Below, piece after piece: positions 41,782-50,486 of a stretch of DNA of 55,178 bases. The stretch's first letter is position 1. The number at the start of each line of letters is the position of its first letter. Position numbers and translations under genes: made by a program. The notes below the pieces were generated by a model. That model searched no databases, was not told the DNA's origin, and saw only the letters and a list, made by a program, of their open reading frames with translations. Source of the DNA: Deltaproteobacteria bacterium (GTDB taxonomy: Bacteria; Desulfobacterota; Desulfobaccia; Desulfobaccales; 0-14-0-80-60-11); the NCBI GenBank assembly GCA_016874915.1, contig VGSW01000003.1:1-55178 (forward strand), in the 5' to 3' direction.

Positions 41782-42501
41782 ATGTTCGATTTCTTTTATA
41801 ATTTTCTCCAAAAAATCGGCTATACCCATCCGCCTCATGCGCCCCTGACCCACATGCCCAACGGCCTGGTGGTGGGAGCATTCCTTTTGGGTCTCATCGC
41901 CCTCCTGGTCAGGCGATCCAACCTGGCAATGTCGGCCCGCCATTGTCTGGTGCTCGCCCTTATTTTTCTATTCCCCACGGTATTGCTGGGCTATATGGAT
42001 TGGCAGCGCTTTTTCGCCGGAGCCTGGCTGTTTCCCATCAAGATTAAAATTGCCTTGTCCGGGGTGCTGCTCGTCCTGTTGGCCATTGGCGTCGCTTTAG
42101 AATATCTGGAGGTGTTAGGACCGAAGTCCAGGCTTCCAATTTATAGCTTTTGTGCCCTTACGGTCATCGCGTTGGGGTATTATGGCGGTCAACTAGTTCT
42201 TGGCGGCAAGTGTCCGGAGCCGCCTCCGGAGCTTTCGGGAGGCGCAAAGTTTTACGAGACCTACTGCGGTGGCTGTCATCCCAATGGAGGAAATATCTTT
42301 AACCCCAAATTGCCGGTGAGAGGGGCCCCCCAGCTTAAGGATTTTGATATTTTTCTTACCTTTAATCGCCATCCCCAACGGCCTGACGGCTCACCTGGAG
42401 TCATGCCCGCCTTTCCGCCGGAAAAACTCTCCGATCAGCAGATGCTGGAACTTTATCATTACATTTTCCATGCCTTTGTAATGACGGAAAGAAAAGAATG
42501 A
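41782..42501 (+). CDS. Membrane protein with C-terminal cytochrome c domain (DUF2231-like)
   Basis: The product is 239 residues. Four TM helices (about residues 27-43, 53-71, 84-108 and 119-139) with an N-terminal motif HPPHAPLTHMPNGLVVGAF resemble the DUF2231 membrane family. A periplasmic class I cytochrome domain follows with heme site YCGGCHPNGG near residue 165 and possible axial Met in GVMPAFPPEK. It could pass electrons from the quinone pool to the small cytochrome and heme-porin encoded just upstream. Confidence 0.85.
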   Translation: MFDFFYNFLQKIGYTHPPHAPLTHMPNGLVVGAFLLGLIALLVRRSNLAMSARHCLVLALIFLFPTVLLGYMDWQRFFAGAWLFPIKIKIALSGVLLVLLAIGVALEYLEVLGPKSRLPIYSFCALTVIALGYYGGQLVLGGKCPEPPPELSGGAKFYETYCGGCHPNGGNIFNPKLPVRGAPQLKDFDIFLTFNRHPQRPDGSPGVMPAFPPEKLSDQQMLELYHYIFHAFVMTERKE

Positions 42502-42640
42502 CCAGGCATACAGCCTGACCGATTGATGACCGCCGGCCAGTGGTTATATTTAAAGAAACATTGGATTTTCAAATGATTCGGTCAGATTGTCTAGGTTAAT
42601 CCTTATGAGAATGGTTAAATTGCCACAGGAGGGAATCCAA

Positions 42641-43042
42641 ATGCGGGGGCTTATTATTTTCGCGATTATGGCTTTGGTCATGGCGCCGGGGATGCCAAGA
42701 GAAGGTTCAGGCCAGCACATGCACCCAGGCACCCACGTTGCCGGCCAGATGGTGCACAGCATGGGCATGATGTCCGAAATAATGAAGGATATAAATCAGA
42801 TGACGAGCGAAGGACGGATGACCCCTGAACAGCAGCGAGAGATCTCCGACATGATGAACCAAATGGGTAAAATGATGCGGCAAATGACCACCCCTCAGCC
42901 TAGACAGATGGAAGAGGAGCAGCATCGCCAGCTTACAAAGATGCAGAAGCGCGTCAAGGCCATGAAAAAACAAGTGGAAAAGCAAAAGAAAAGGCCGGCT
43001 CAGCCGGGGCCGAAGCCGCAGCCGGAGGAGCATAAGCACTAG
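42641..43042 (+). CDS. Met/His-rich periplasmic protein, copy 2
   Basis: The product is 133 residues from ATG 42641, with CAGGAGGG upstream. The leader is MRGLIIFAIMALVMAPGM. The mature part is Met/His-rich, with HSMGMMSEIMKDINQM and RMTPEQQREISDMMNQMG. A basic Lys/Gln/Pro C-terminus ends EEHKH. It aligns with the protein at 28151 along its length (shared MMS..MKD, RMTPEQ, MMNxMGxMM and terminal EHKH). A periplasmic copper-binding or sensing role is inferred. The two copies bracket most of the metal island. Confidence 0.78.
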   Translation: MRGLIIFAIMALVMAPGMPREGSGQHMHPGTHVAGQMVHSMGMMSEIMKDINQMTSEGRMTPEQQREISDMMNQMGKMMRQMTTPQPRQMEEEQHRQLTKMQKRVKAMKKQVEKQKKRPAQPGPKPQPEEHKH

Positions 43043-43096
43043 AAAAGACCCCCGGTGAATTGACCATGCCGGATTTAATTGCATAAGGAACCTTTT

Positions 43097-43711
43097 ATGC
43101 AGAAAAGCAAGATAATCTGGTTCACCCTGGGCGGGATGTTACTGGGCTACCTCCTTATCCATCCCTTTGCCATGTTGGCCAACACCCTTGGCCCCCGCTT
43201 GCCTCACTTTCCCATGGAATTCCCCTTCTGGGGCCACCATCTGCGAATCTCCTTCGGTCCGGAGATGCTGACCATGGGCATGGCCTTTGCCTTTATGGGC
43301 GGGGTGGCGGGCTTCTCCCTGGGGATTTGGTACCTCCAGAAAGAGCGGCTGACTGCGGAGAGGCTGGAATCCCAGCGACGCCGGGTAGCCCTGGAGACTT
43401 TGCAGGAATTGATGGTCACCCTGGCGCATCACGTACGGAACGCCAATGTGGTGATCGGCGGCTTCAGCGGCCGCCTCATCAAGCAAGCCCCCGATCCGAA
43501 AGCCCAACGCCAGCTGGAAATGATCCAGCAAGCCTCCCGGGAAATCGACGCGGTGATCGCCTCCCTGCAAAGTTTGACGGAAATCGAGCATACCCGGTAT
43601 ATCGGCGCCTGGGAAACGAAGATGATCGACTTGAAAAAAGAGCTGGAAGTCAGGCTGAAAGCTGCGGAAGAGATAAAAGAAACCTTGGATGGAAGCGATG
43701 AACGGCATTGA
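43097..43711 (+). CDS. Membrane DHp-only kinase-like protein
   Basis: The product is 204 residues from ATG 43097. Two TM helices (about 8-28 and 58-80) are followed by a coiled-coil and a histidine-kinase-like dimerisation helix with AHHVRNANVVIGGFSGRLI (His111/His112). No ATPase domain follows. The next gene, overlapping by 23 bp, encodes a paralogue with the same HHxxN...GFSxR motif plus an ATPase domain. A heterodimeric or decoy arrangement is likely. Confidence 0.75.
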   Translation: MQKSKIIWFTLGGMLLGYLLIHPFAMLANTLGPRLPHFPMEFPFWGHHLRISFGPEMLTMGMAFAFMGGVAGFSLGIWYLQKERLTAERLESQRRRVALETLQELMVTLAHHVRNANVVIGGFSGRLIKQAPDPKAQRQLEMIQQASREIDAVIASLQSLTEIEHTRYIGAWETKMIDLKKELEVRLKAAEEIKETLDGSDERH

Positions 43712-44792
43712 AAAACCGTGGGGCCCTGAACTTCCTGACTCGGATTCACCGGAACGCCAGCGCCTGGATCTACCCAGGCCGCCATCTACCCCCAGGTTTT
43801 ATCCCGTCCTGGGATTGCTCCTCGGAGCGGCGGCCAGCATATTTATAGGCCATCCCTTGGCCATGGTAGCCCTTAATATTCAGGAATACATTAACAACCA
43901 GTCTCCCCTGGAACTAACTCACCGGATTTTACACAGTTACTCGATCCGGATGTGGCCTATGATTTCCCTGTATTTCCTTTCCGGGGCCGTTTTCGGGGCA
44001 GGCTTCGGCAAAATTTATCAAAAGTTGGTGGAAAACCGTCTCCACATCGAGCACCTCTACCAGGAATTCGAATTGCAGGTGGCGAGCCTCAGGCATCATT
44101 ATAAAAATATGACCATTGGCATCCAGGGATTTTCTCAACGCATCAAACGGAAGGTGACCGATCTCACCAGAGATGTAAATCAATGCCATGGACAAGAGTG
44201 CCCCATAGATAATTGCTTTTGTCGGAATCTCCCTGCCTTGGAACGGGATGTGAACACCATGGTGGACACCACCCAACGCCTCAATGAAACCTTGGAAAAG
44301 GAGCTAATATTATTAAAAGTGTTGACTGGCAGCACTTTGGTTCCCCAGCCTCGGGATTTTTATCCCGTTCTTGCGGGGGCTATACAAGATCTGCTGGGGT
44401 TACGTTTTCGAGATAAATTGATTGAGGTTGAGATTAACGGCAAGCCTTATGCCAAGTTCAGCGGCTCTTTAATTTTTAACTTCGATTTGGCGACCATGCA
44501 GGTGATCGTGGAAAATATCTTGAGCAACGCCATGAAGTTTGGAGACCAGGTTCGAGTGGTAACGAAGGAAGTTAATAATAGAGTGGCGATCTCCATCATG
44601 GATAACGGTCCCGGCTTTGAAGTGAGCGAACTGAAAAAACAACTGCTTTCCCTGCGGGAGCGCCGGGAAGCGAAAAGCACCAAGCTGGGATTGAAAGTCA
44701 GCCTTCACCTTCTGGAGAAATGCGGCGGCGCTCTGTACGTCTGGAGTAAACCGGGGATCGGCTCGGCCTTTACCCTGGAGTTTCCCAAATAG
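43689..44792 (+). CDS. Membrane histidine kinase with Cys-rich insert
   Basis: The product is 367 residues (ATG 43698 is an alternative start). Two TM helices (about 38-62 and 88-106) resemble those of the preceding protein (LLLGAAASIFIGHPLAMVAL against MLLGYLLIHPFAMLA). The DHp helix is LRHHYKNMTIGIQGFSQRI (His136/137). In the loop before the second DHp helix there is a cluster of Cys166, His167, Cys171, Cys176 and Cys178. The ATPase domain has ENILSNAMKFG and MDNGPGFE, but a weak G2 region (STKLGLKVSLHLL). It could be a metal- or redox-sensing kinase for the adjacent island. No response regulator is adjacent. Confidence 0.8.
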   Translation: MEAMNGIEKPWGPELPDSDSPERQRLDLPRPPSTPRFYPVLGLLLGAAASIFIGHPLAMVALNIQEYINNQSPLELTHRILHSYSIRMWPMISLYFLSGAVFGAGFGKIYQKLVENRLHIEHLYQEFELQVASLRHHYKNMTIGIQGFSQRIKRKVTDLTRDVNQCHGQECPIDNCFCRNLPALERDVNTMVDTTQRLNETLEKELILLKVLTGSTLVPQPRDFYPVLAGAIQDLLGLRFRDKLIEVEINGKPYAKFSGSLIFNFDLATMQVIVENILSNAMKFGDQVRVVTKEVNNRVAISIMDNGPGFEVSELKKQLLSLRERREAKSTKLGLKVSLHLLEKCGGALYVWSKPGIGSAFTLEFPK

Positions 44793-44852
44793 CTTGGGCC
44801 GCCGTTTAACCGATAGACGGTAATGATTCATTATGAAAAAGGAGGATAAATC

Positions 44853-45002
44853 ATGAAGAAAATGGCGATTATCGTAGTGGCGATGGTGTTTGTCCTAACC
44901 TCCGGTATGGCCCTGGCCCAGCAGAAAGGCCCCGGCCAGGCCAAAGAGCACGAGAAGCACCATCCGGCCCAGCAAGGCCAACAGCCTCAGCAGCCTATCT
45001 AA
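44853..45002 (+). CDS. Very small secreted Gln/His-rich protein
   Basis: The product is 49 residues: signal peptide MKKMAIIVVAMVFVLTSGMA, cut near LAQQ, then a short hydrophilic tail rich in Gln, His, Lys and Pro (KEHEKHHPAQQGQQ). AAGGAGG lies 8 nt before the ATG. It resembles the C-termini of the two Met-rich proteins. It may bind metal; function unknown. Confidence 0.65.
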   Translation: MKKMAIIVVAMVFVLTSGMALAQQKGPGQAKEHEKHHPAQQGQQPQQPI

Positions 45003-45084
45003 CTACAGGAGTCCTGGGGATGGTGGCCGAGGCCCTTTTCAGACTTTCTTTAATCCCTCAGGCACATCGCCGCATAAGAGAGTT

Positions 45085-45200
45085 TCAGGTTGCCCCTTGC
45101 AGCACCAACATCTTTTTCAGGTTATAGCAGATCCCCTTCAGCTTGTTTTCCCAGCATCTGCGACCTCCATCCTCTATCTTTAATCGCAGATTAGCATGTT
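45085..45200 (-). mobile_element. Transposase C-terminal remnant
   Basis: On the minus strand a short frame reads WENKLKGICYNLKKMLVLQG and stops at 45085. This is the typical end of an IS4/IS1182-type transposase. The frame is closed by a stop near 45208 and nothing else of the gene remains. It marks the start of a degraded region. Apart from it, 45003-45396 is empty. Confidence 0.6.
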
Positions 45201-45396
45201 ATTTCAATATGTTAAAGTAATATTTTCGCTATATTAAAACTATTTTTCAAAGGACTTTCGCAGAGGTCTCAAGTTCATATAAATGCGCATAAACTGTCGG
45301 TAGAAGTTAAAATAGGAGCTAAGGCAATAATCGATAAAGCATTTTTGATTGTGGGAGCCGAGTTTGCCGCATAATCTTAGATAATTCTAAGTAAAA

Positions 45397-45666
45397 ATGT
45401 CTTCACGAGTAAACTTCCGTTTGCTATTGGTGGTGCTTTTCATTGGCCTTACTTCGGTGACTGCCTTTGCTGAACCTGTCCGCGAAGTTGCAGATCCGGT
45501 AAAACCCCCGCAAAATCGGATTGCCACAACCGACACACCGCTTGGAGTCAGCGCCAACCCGGGTGCAAGCGACGCAACGCCGGGAACCGGCATGGTGGGA
45601 CGAGTGATCCAAGAGTGGCTCGGGGCCGGAAAAGACACCGGAGTGGCGAGCTCGGCCAATGAATAG
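45397..45666 (+). CDS. Small exported protein, possibly truncated
   Basis: The product is 89 residues with a convincing signal peptide (SSRVNFRLLLVVLFIGLTSV, cut near AFAE). The mature part is Pro/Ala/Thr-rich with a degenerate repeat DTPLGVSANPGASDATPGTG. The last 8-9 codons lie in sequence that is antisense to the conserved start of the gene at 45893, so this frame may run across a recombination junction near 45640. There is no clear ribosome-binding site. Real but perhaps broken. Confidence 0.4.
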   Translation: MSSRVNFRLLLVVLFIGLTSVTAFAEPVREVADPVKPPQNRIATTDTPLGVSANPGASDATPGTGMVGRVIQEWLGAGKDTGVASSANE

Positions 45667-45893
45667 CCGATCTCCCGGTCCGTGCCCTTAAGCACCAGGT
45701 AACGAACTTGGGGGTATTGGGGGTATTTGTCGGGCGACTTGGGGATGAGCATCTGGTCCTTGACTAGGGCCGATTTCCCAGGAGCCTTGAGGGCTTTGGG
45801 TTTTTCCGCGGCCAGGGCCGCCGTGGGACACATGGCCAACATCCCGATGGCGGCCGTGGCCTTGACAAATTCTCGTCTAGTCAGTTCATTCAT
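45640..45893 (-). pseudogene. Tat-exported acyltransferase/peptidase-like protein, N-terminal fragment
   Basis: From ATG 45893, with AAGGAGATGGT upstream, the product starts MNELTRREFVKATAAIGMLA, a twin-arginine signal. It continues to RYLVLKGTDREIGYSLAELA, which resembles the beginning of C45/choloylglycine-hydrolase-like proteins. After that the frame is antisense to the 45397-45666 gene and carries no recognisable domain, ending at 45387. The catalytic body is absent. Confidence 0.6.
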
Positions 45894-46016
45894 ACCATCT
45901 CCTTTAATGGTTAAGGCACGATAGGATCTTTTTATTGATAAGTTAAATTGAAAAGAGGAAGCTTTGTTGAGAAAGTCGAGATTTAATTAAATCGGCTTAA
46001 AGTCCAAGGCTCAACG

Positions 46017-46205
46017 TCAAGGAAAAAACTGTCCGTCAAAGCGGTTCTTGACTTTTAACTCATTGTAATATCTGGCATTCAGGCCGATGGCAAAGGGCGC
46101 AATCAACAACCAGGTGCTGATGGCGGTCACCACCTTGAAGCGGGGCCGGGTGCCGGCTACGCTCCAGCCGCAGAGGAGGCCGGGGAACTCCGCTCCCCCC
46201 TTAAA
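46017..46205 (-). pseudogene. C-terminal fragment of a membrane protein
   Basis: A minus-strand frame closes at 46017 and encodes a protein-like tail with a hydrophobic helix (FKVVTAISTWLLIAPFAIGL, then NARYYNELKVKNRFDGQFF). It opens only at a stop near 46213, with no start codon or ribosome-binding site. It looks like the end of a transporter or other membrane protein. No family can be named. Confidence 0.45.
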
Positions 46206-46259
46206 AATTTTTTAAGGCACGGGGGGCGAAACTTCAATTACAGGTTTTTCACGGTTATC

Positions 46260-46937
46260 CTATCTATCTTCGCGATTATGGACCAGAGCACCGTAAACAT
46301 AGGTCTCCCGGATAGCCCGGTCGTCCGACAGCATCATCTGGACAAACAGCTTGTCGCGCAGAGTCTTGGTGAACTGCATCCTGAACTCCAAGAACGGAGT
46401 ACTTTTTAGGTCCATGATGATGAAATCGGCTTCTTTGCCCACTTCAAAGTTACCGATCTTATCCTCCAGGGACAGCGCTCTTGCTCCTCCCAGGGTAACC
46501 AAGTAAAAGGCTTCAAAGGGGGAAAGTGAATAACCCTGGAGTTGCGCCATTTTATATGCCTCATCCATGGCCCGCACCATGGAAAAGGTATTGCCGGCGC
46601 CCAGGTCAGTTCCCAGGGCAGCTTTCACATTATATTCTTTGGCTTTGGCAAACTTGAACAGCCCGCTGCCCAGAAAAAAGTTGGAGGGGGGACAGGGACA
46701 CAAAACCGCGCCGGTTTCCTTAACTCTGATAAAATCTTCATCGTCCAGGTGCAGAGAATGCCCCAGCAGCGTTTTTTCCCCCACCAAGCCATAGTAATCG
46801 TAAACATCCAAGTAGCTCTTCCTCTCCGGGAACAGTTCCCGCACCCAAGCTATCTCATGCAAGTTTTCGCAGAGGTGGGTCTGCAAATACACGCCGGGGT
46901 ATTCTTTGAGGAGACGGGAGGCGGCCTGGAGGTCTGC
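46260..46937 (-). pseudogene. guaD: Guanine deaminase, C-terminal half only
   Basis: The remaining 225 codons cover the second half of a guanine deaminase, which converts guanine to xanthine and ammonia. Metal and catalytic residues present are His in QTHLCEN, His in LLGHSLHLDDED, and Asp in ALGTDLGAGN, followed by the FEVGKEADFIIMDL amidohydrolase tail. The N-terminal metal-binding HxH half is missing. The frame runs into a stop at 46938 after ADLQAASRLLKEYPG, with unrelated sequence beyond. GTG 46892 could start a shorter but inactive product. Confidence 0.8.
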
Positions 46938-47356
46938 TTAAAGGGAAGGACGTCTGACCAGGCGTCCCAATTGAGCAATGAGACAAAACTCGATAAAAGA
47001 TTCCCGGTGCAAGAGGTTAAGACATATCCGCACCAGGTTCATTAAAATATCGATGGATGCCCAGCCAATAATGAGCCAACCGAAAAATGTTACCAGGCAT
47101 GGTGATATTCTATACCATGCCGGACCGCCAAGGTCCCAAAAAGATATTTGAAGGTACAAAAAGGAATCCCAATGATGAGGGCCAGGAATATGGAGGTATG
47201 AAAAAGATTTAACTCAGCTTTCCCGGTGTTGTCCTTCAAAGGTTGCTTCTCCATGTTCGCCCCGTTCGCCTGAGATTTCATCATAAAGCAGTTCCTTCTT
47301 ACCATGCTACTGTACTTATACTTCTCCCACTGGAAGTGGAACATTTTGATAAGCAC
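46938..47356 (-). pseudogene. Frameshifted small membrane protein
   Basis: Two overlapping minus-strand frames together give one plausible protein. The first, from 47356, ends FHTSIFLALIIGIPFCTFKY, LFGTLAVRHGIEYHHAW. The second continues CLVTFFGWLIIGWASIDILM, NLVRICLNLLHRESFIEFCL to 46938. A one-base change around 47095-47115 would join them. Its 3' end coincides with the guanine-deaminase breakpoint. Family unknown. Confidence 0.45.
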
Positions 47357-47822
47357 GGATTAAACCGAAATTATGTGGCAACCTTAGCTGTCCAAAAGGA
47401 ATAATTGGAACCTGTTTTCCGGCTTTAACAATTAAAAATGATTCTGTTCTCGAAGGCAACCATTCTTACGGTTAGCAGGAAACCATAATATGTTATGAAA
47501 ATCAAGAGTTTTATAGATTGCTTCCAGACCAAACCACCAACAGACAAGACATTATTACCCTTAAGGTCTAAGAACCCCAGGACAGCATCGCCTGGCAAGG
47601 GTGAACCAGTGTAAAGCGGCGGCTACATGCACATACCACCTCCGGGCATGATAAGAAACCCTGGGCTTCCACCTCCGGCGAATTGATCTTGCTTTGATGA
47701 AAGCTAAGCAAGCATAGCGGATCACTTGCCACTATGTGTAATTTGTAAGAAGTTGCGATATCATGCGTATAATCTGCTGACGCTGTTTTTGGCCTTTCGT
47801 CTTTGCGTCTTGGCGTGGGAAA
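47357..47822. other. Intergenic region without a supportable gene
   Basis: No coding sequence, tRNA or strong hairpin is evident on either strand. Next to the MFS stop there is a T/G-rich stretch around 47785-47815 with a loose period of about 7-8 bases (TTTCGTCTTTGCGTCTTGGC). This type of simple repeat is often seen beside degraded genes. Confidence 0.4.
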
Positions 47823-49226
47823 TTATATTTTCCCTCGGGGCATCAGGTTGACCAGAAAATTAACCGCCGCCACTCCCGCGGCTACGGCGAAGGCGCTCTG
47901 AAACGCCGAAAGCTCCAGGCACACCCCCGGGGCCAGGCAGATCTCACCTAAATTAAGCCAGGCAAAAACCGTCACCATCAGGGTGATTCCCAAAAGCGCC
48001 CCCAGGTTTTTCAGCACCGCGTTGGTGCCGGCCGCCACCCCCAGCAGAGAAGGGTTAATGCCCCGCAGCACCTCGTTCAGGTTGGGGGCCTGAAACAGGC
48101 CGAATCCCAGACCGATGAGCGCCAAGCGGGCTGCCAGGCCCGGAGTGGTGGCTTCGGGGCCGGTAAATATTAGGGAGCCCAGGCCCAGGGCGACAATGGC
48201 GGTGCCGGTTCGCAAAATCGTCATATTCCCAAACCGGTCGGCCAAGTATCCCCCCACCGGGGCCACCAGACCGTTGGTGAGGCTCAACGCGGCCAGCATC
48301 AGCCCGGTGTGGCCGGGGGAATAGTGATAGCCCTGCTCCAGGAAAAAGGGGAGGAGAAAGAAGACCCCCATCACCGCGCTGAAGTTCAGAACCACCGCCA
48401 GGGACCCCAGGATAAAGGGCCGGGTGCGCCACAGGTCGGGGTGCAGCAGGGGGGCCGGGTGGCGGCGTTCCAAAAAGATTAGAAAAACAAATAATCCCAA
48501 GGCCAGGGCCATTTTGCCCCAATTGCCGCCGTCCAGGCTCCCCGCGGCCTTCAGACCGCTCAGCCCCAGGATCAGGAATCCTAGGCTTCCCGCCAGCGCC
48601 AGTCCGCCCCAGAGGTCAAAGGCCCGGCGGTCCCAGGGGCCGGGGGCCGGCAGCCGTCTTAAGGACCTGCCCCCAAGACCCAGGGCCAGGGTGCAGATGG
48701 GGATATTGATAAAAAAGATATAAGGCCAGCCCAGATACGCGGTGATCAGGCCCCCCAGGGGCGCGCCCACGCTGATGCCGGTGGCGAACGCAGTGGAAAA
48801 CAGTCCCAACGCCAGGCCCCGCTCCCCTTCGCCGTAAACCGAGGCGATGAGCTTGGGGGCCAGGCCCAGCATCAATGACGCCCCCAGGCCCTGGAGGGCC
48901 CGGGCCGCCACCATCCAGGCCAGGCCGGTGCTAAAGCCGCACAGGGCCGAGGCCCCGGTGAATACCACCAGGCCCAGGAGATAAACCTTCCCCGGCGGCA
49001 GCAGGTCCCCCAGCCGGCCGCTGGTCAAAAGAAACGAGGCGTTCAATAGGAGATAAATCTGAATGACCCAGGAAACCTGGCCCAGGGTGGCATGAAAGTC
49101 CTGGGAAATCTGGGGGAGCGCCACGTTGACGATGCTGGTGTCCAGGGTGGCCATGAAGGCCCCCAGGCAGGACGTAAATAAGATCAACCGGCGGTGAGGA
49201 TGGGCAGGGGAAGCAGCTTGGGGCAT
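47823..49226 (-). CDS. MFS drug/proton antiporter, DHA2 (14-TM) type
   Basis: The product is 467 residues with about 14 TM helices. The DHA2 signature LDTSIVNVALPQI is near residue 28, WVIQIYLLLNASFLLTSGRLGD covers motif A, and RALQGLGASLMLGL matches motif C/B surroundings. This class (EmrB/QacA) exports hydrophobic compounds by proton antiport. It is intact, unlike its neighbours. Only a weak ribosome-binding site is visible and no regulator is adjacent. Confidence 0.9.
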   Translation of the reverse strand: MPQAASPAHPHRRLILFTSCLGAFMATLDTSIVNVALPQISQDFHATLGQVSWVIQIYLLLNASFLLTSGRLGDLLPPGKVYLLGLVVFTGASALCGFSTGLAWMVAARALQGLGASLMLGLAPKLIASVYGEGERGLALGLFSTAFATGISVGAPLGGLITAYLGWPYIFFINIPICTLALGLGGRSLRRLPAPGPWDRRAFDLWGGLALAGSLGFLILGLSGLKAAGSLDGGNWGKMALALGLFVFLIFLERRHPAPLLHPDLWRTRPFILGSLAVVLNFSAVMGVFFLLPFFLEQGYHYSPGHTGLMLAALSLTNGLVAPVGGYLADRFGNMTILRTGTAIVALGLGSLIFTGPEATTPGLAARLALIGLGFGLFQAPNLNEVLRGINPSLLGVAAGTNAVLKNLGALLGITLMVTVFAWLNLGEICLAPGVCLELSAFQSAFAVAAGVAAVNFLVNLMPRGKI

Positions 49227-49413
49227 ATAGAAGAATCCCGGCTAAACTCGTGAGCAATTAAGAACCGGTATTTAGAAATAGCAGATTTAGCCTTCTTTTG
49301 GCAAAGCCTTTCTCCTTTGAGCCAACCCGGACCTGGGGCTTACGGTATTTTCGCCGGAGCTAGTTCTAGTTCATTGACAAACGGATTTTTTCATGGTCAT
49401 AAAATTGCAGACC

Positions 49414-49432
49414 CCGGCCTCTGGGAGGCCGG
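49414..49432. other. Hairpin in the intergenic region after the MFS gene start
   Basis: A perfect 8-bp stem CCGGCCTC/GAGGCCGG has a 3-nt loop. The surrounding 49227-49589 region has no gene. It ends in a C-rich stretch (49520-49560) that precedes the frameshifted gene at 49590. Confidence 0.4.
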
Positions 49433-49589
49433 CCGATTTAAATAACCGGATAAAGTATCTCACAAAAATTGGAAGAGGCGCTCGGGGTAGGGTAGGCCGT
49501 GGGATAAGCATCTCACCTGATCGACCCCGGCCCTCCCTCCCAACCCTCTCCCCCACCCCATAAAGGGGCGATTTATAGGAGAAGAGACC

Positions 49590-50082
49590 ATGGGCAGAGT
49601 GGTGGTCAACCCTAAAGAAGCCAAAGCGCAGTTGGAACAGTTGACCGGAAATTTCCTGAAAAAACTGGAGGGTAGAAAGAAGCCCGACGAAGAGGTCATT
49701 AGAGAAGACCTTAAGAAGGCGGTGGCCACCCCCGCTCCCAAGGCCGATACTTACATGGAACGGCTGCTCAAGTATATCCCCACGGAGGTTGGTGGGGTTA
49801 TACCTCACCCTTTATGGGATGATGGGGGCGGTGCCTAAAAGCCAGAAGAAGGTGCTTCTCTGGATTATCTTCGGCGTCGGGTTGGTGGGAACGCCATTTT
49901 ATTTGCGCCTTGCCGCCTCCGTAACCAAAAAGATGCAACTGCTCATCTCCACCGTGGCCTTTGCTGTCTGGGTGCTGGCCACGGGCGGCGGCCCCTTTGC
50001 AGGTTTTCCCTGGTACCATGAAGTTTACGGTTCCATGGCTTTGATTATGTTTACCTTTCTGGCCCCGATGTATAAAGGCTGA
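49590..50082 (+). pseudogene. Membrane protein gene with single-base frameshift
   Basis: The first frame (from ATG 49590, with GGAGAAGAG upstream) ends in a soluble helix and TYMERLLKYIPTEV. A second frame continues VGLYLTLYGMMGAVPKSQKK and two to three TM helices to PMYKG at 50082. Removing one T from GAGGTTGGTGG near 49789 restores a single 163-residue protein. The lesion is recent, or it is a sequencing error. Family unknown; an alpha-helical cytoplasmic head with a C-terminal membrane domain. Confidence 0.7.
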
Positions 50083-50210
50083 GTTGAGGGAAGCCGCCAG
50101 CAATCCACAGCCGGAAAAGCAGGCAAGAAAGGCAAGGAAGTACATAACAAAAGTCCATATGTCAGGAAAAACTCGACAAATAGAGAAAAATTTATTAAAC
50201 ATATAAGGCT

Positions 50211-50486
50211 ATGGCTGATTCGGATGGCTCTACGGTCCAGGTTTTAGCCAAACCCGCCCCTTCCCCCGAAGAGCTCCTTCTGGGAGGAGCTAAAAAGGAG
50301 AAGGAGCGACGCCTGGGCCAGTGGCATGCCACGGCCATTTGCGGCAACGACATCACCTCCTCCTGCCTTTACGTTTCCGGCATCGCCATTGTTTATGCCC
50401 ATGCCCTGGCCCCCCTGGCCTTGCTGCTGGCGGCCGGGGTGCTCTATCTCTACTGTTTTCTGTTTTCCGTTTTCTGTTTTCTGTAA
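50211..50486 (+). pseudogene. Amino-acid permease (APC family), N-terminal fragment
   Basis: Residues 1-78 are the start of an APC-type transporter (KEKERRLGQWHATAICGNDI, TSSCLYVSGIAI, ALAPLALLLAAGVLYLY). The reading frame then runs into a 7-bp tandem repeat and stops on TAA 50484-50486 inside the repeat, giving CFLFSVFCFL as an artificial tail. The other 11 or so TM helices are missing; the following gene is unrelated. Confidence 0.8.
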
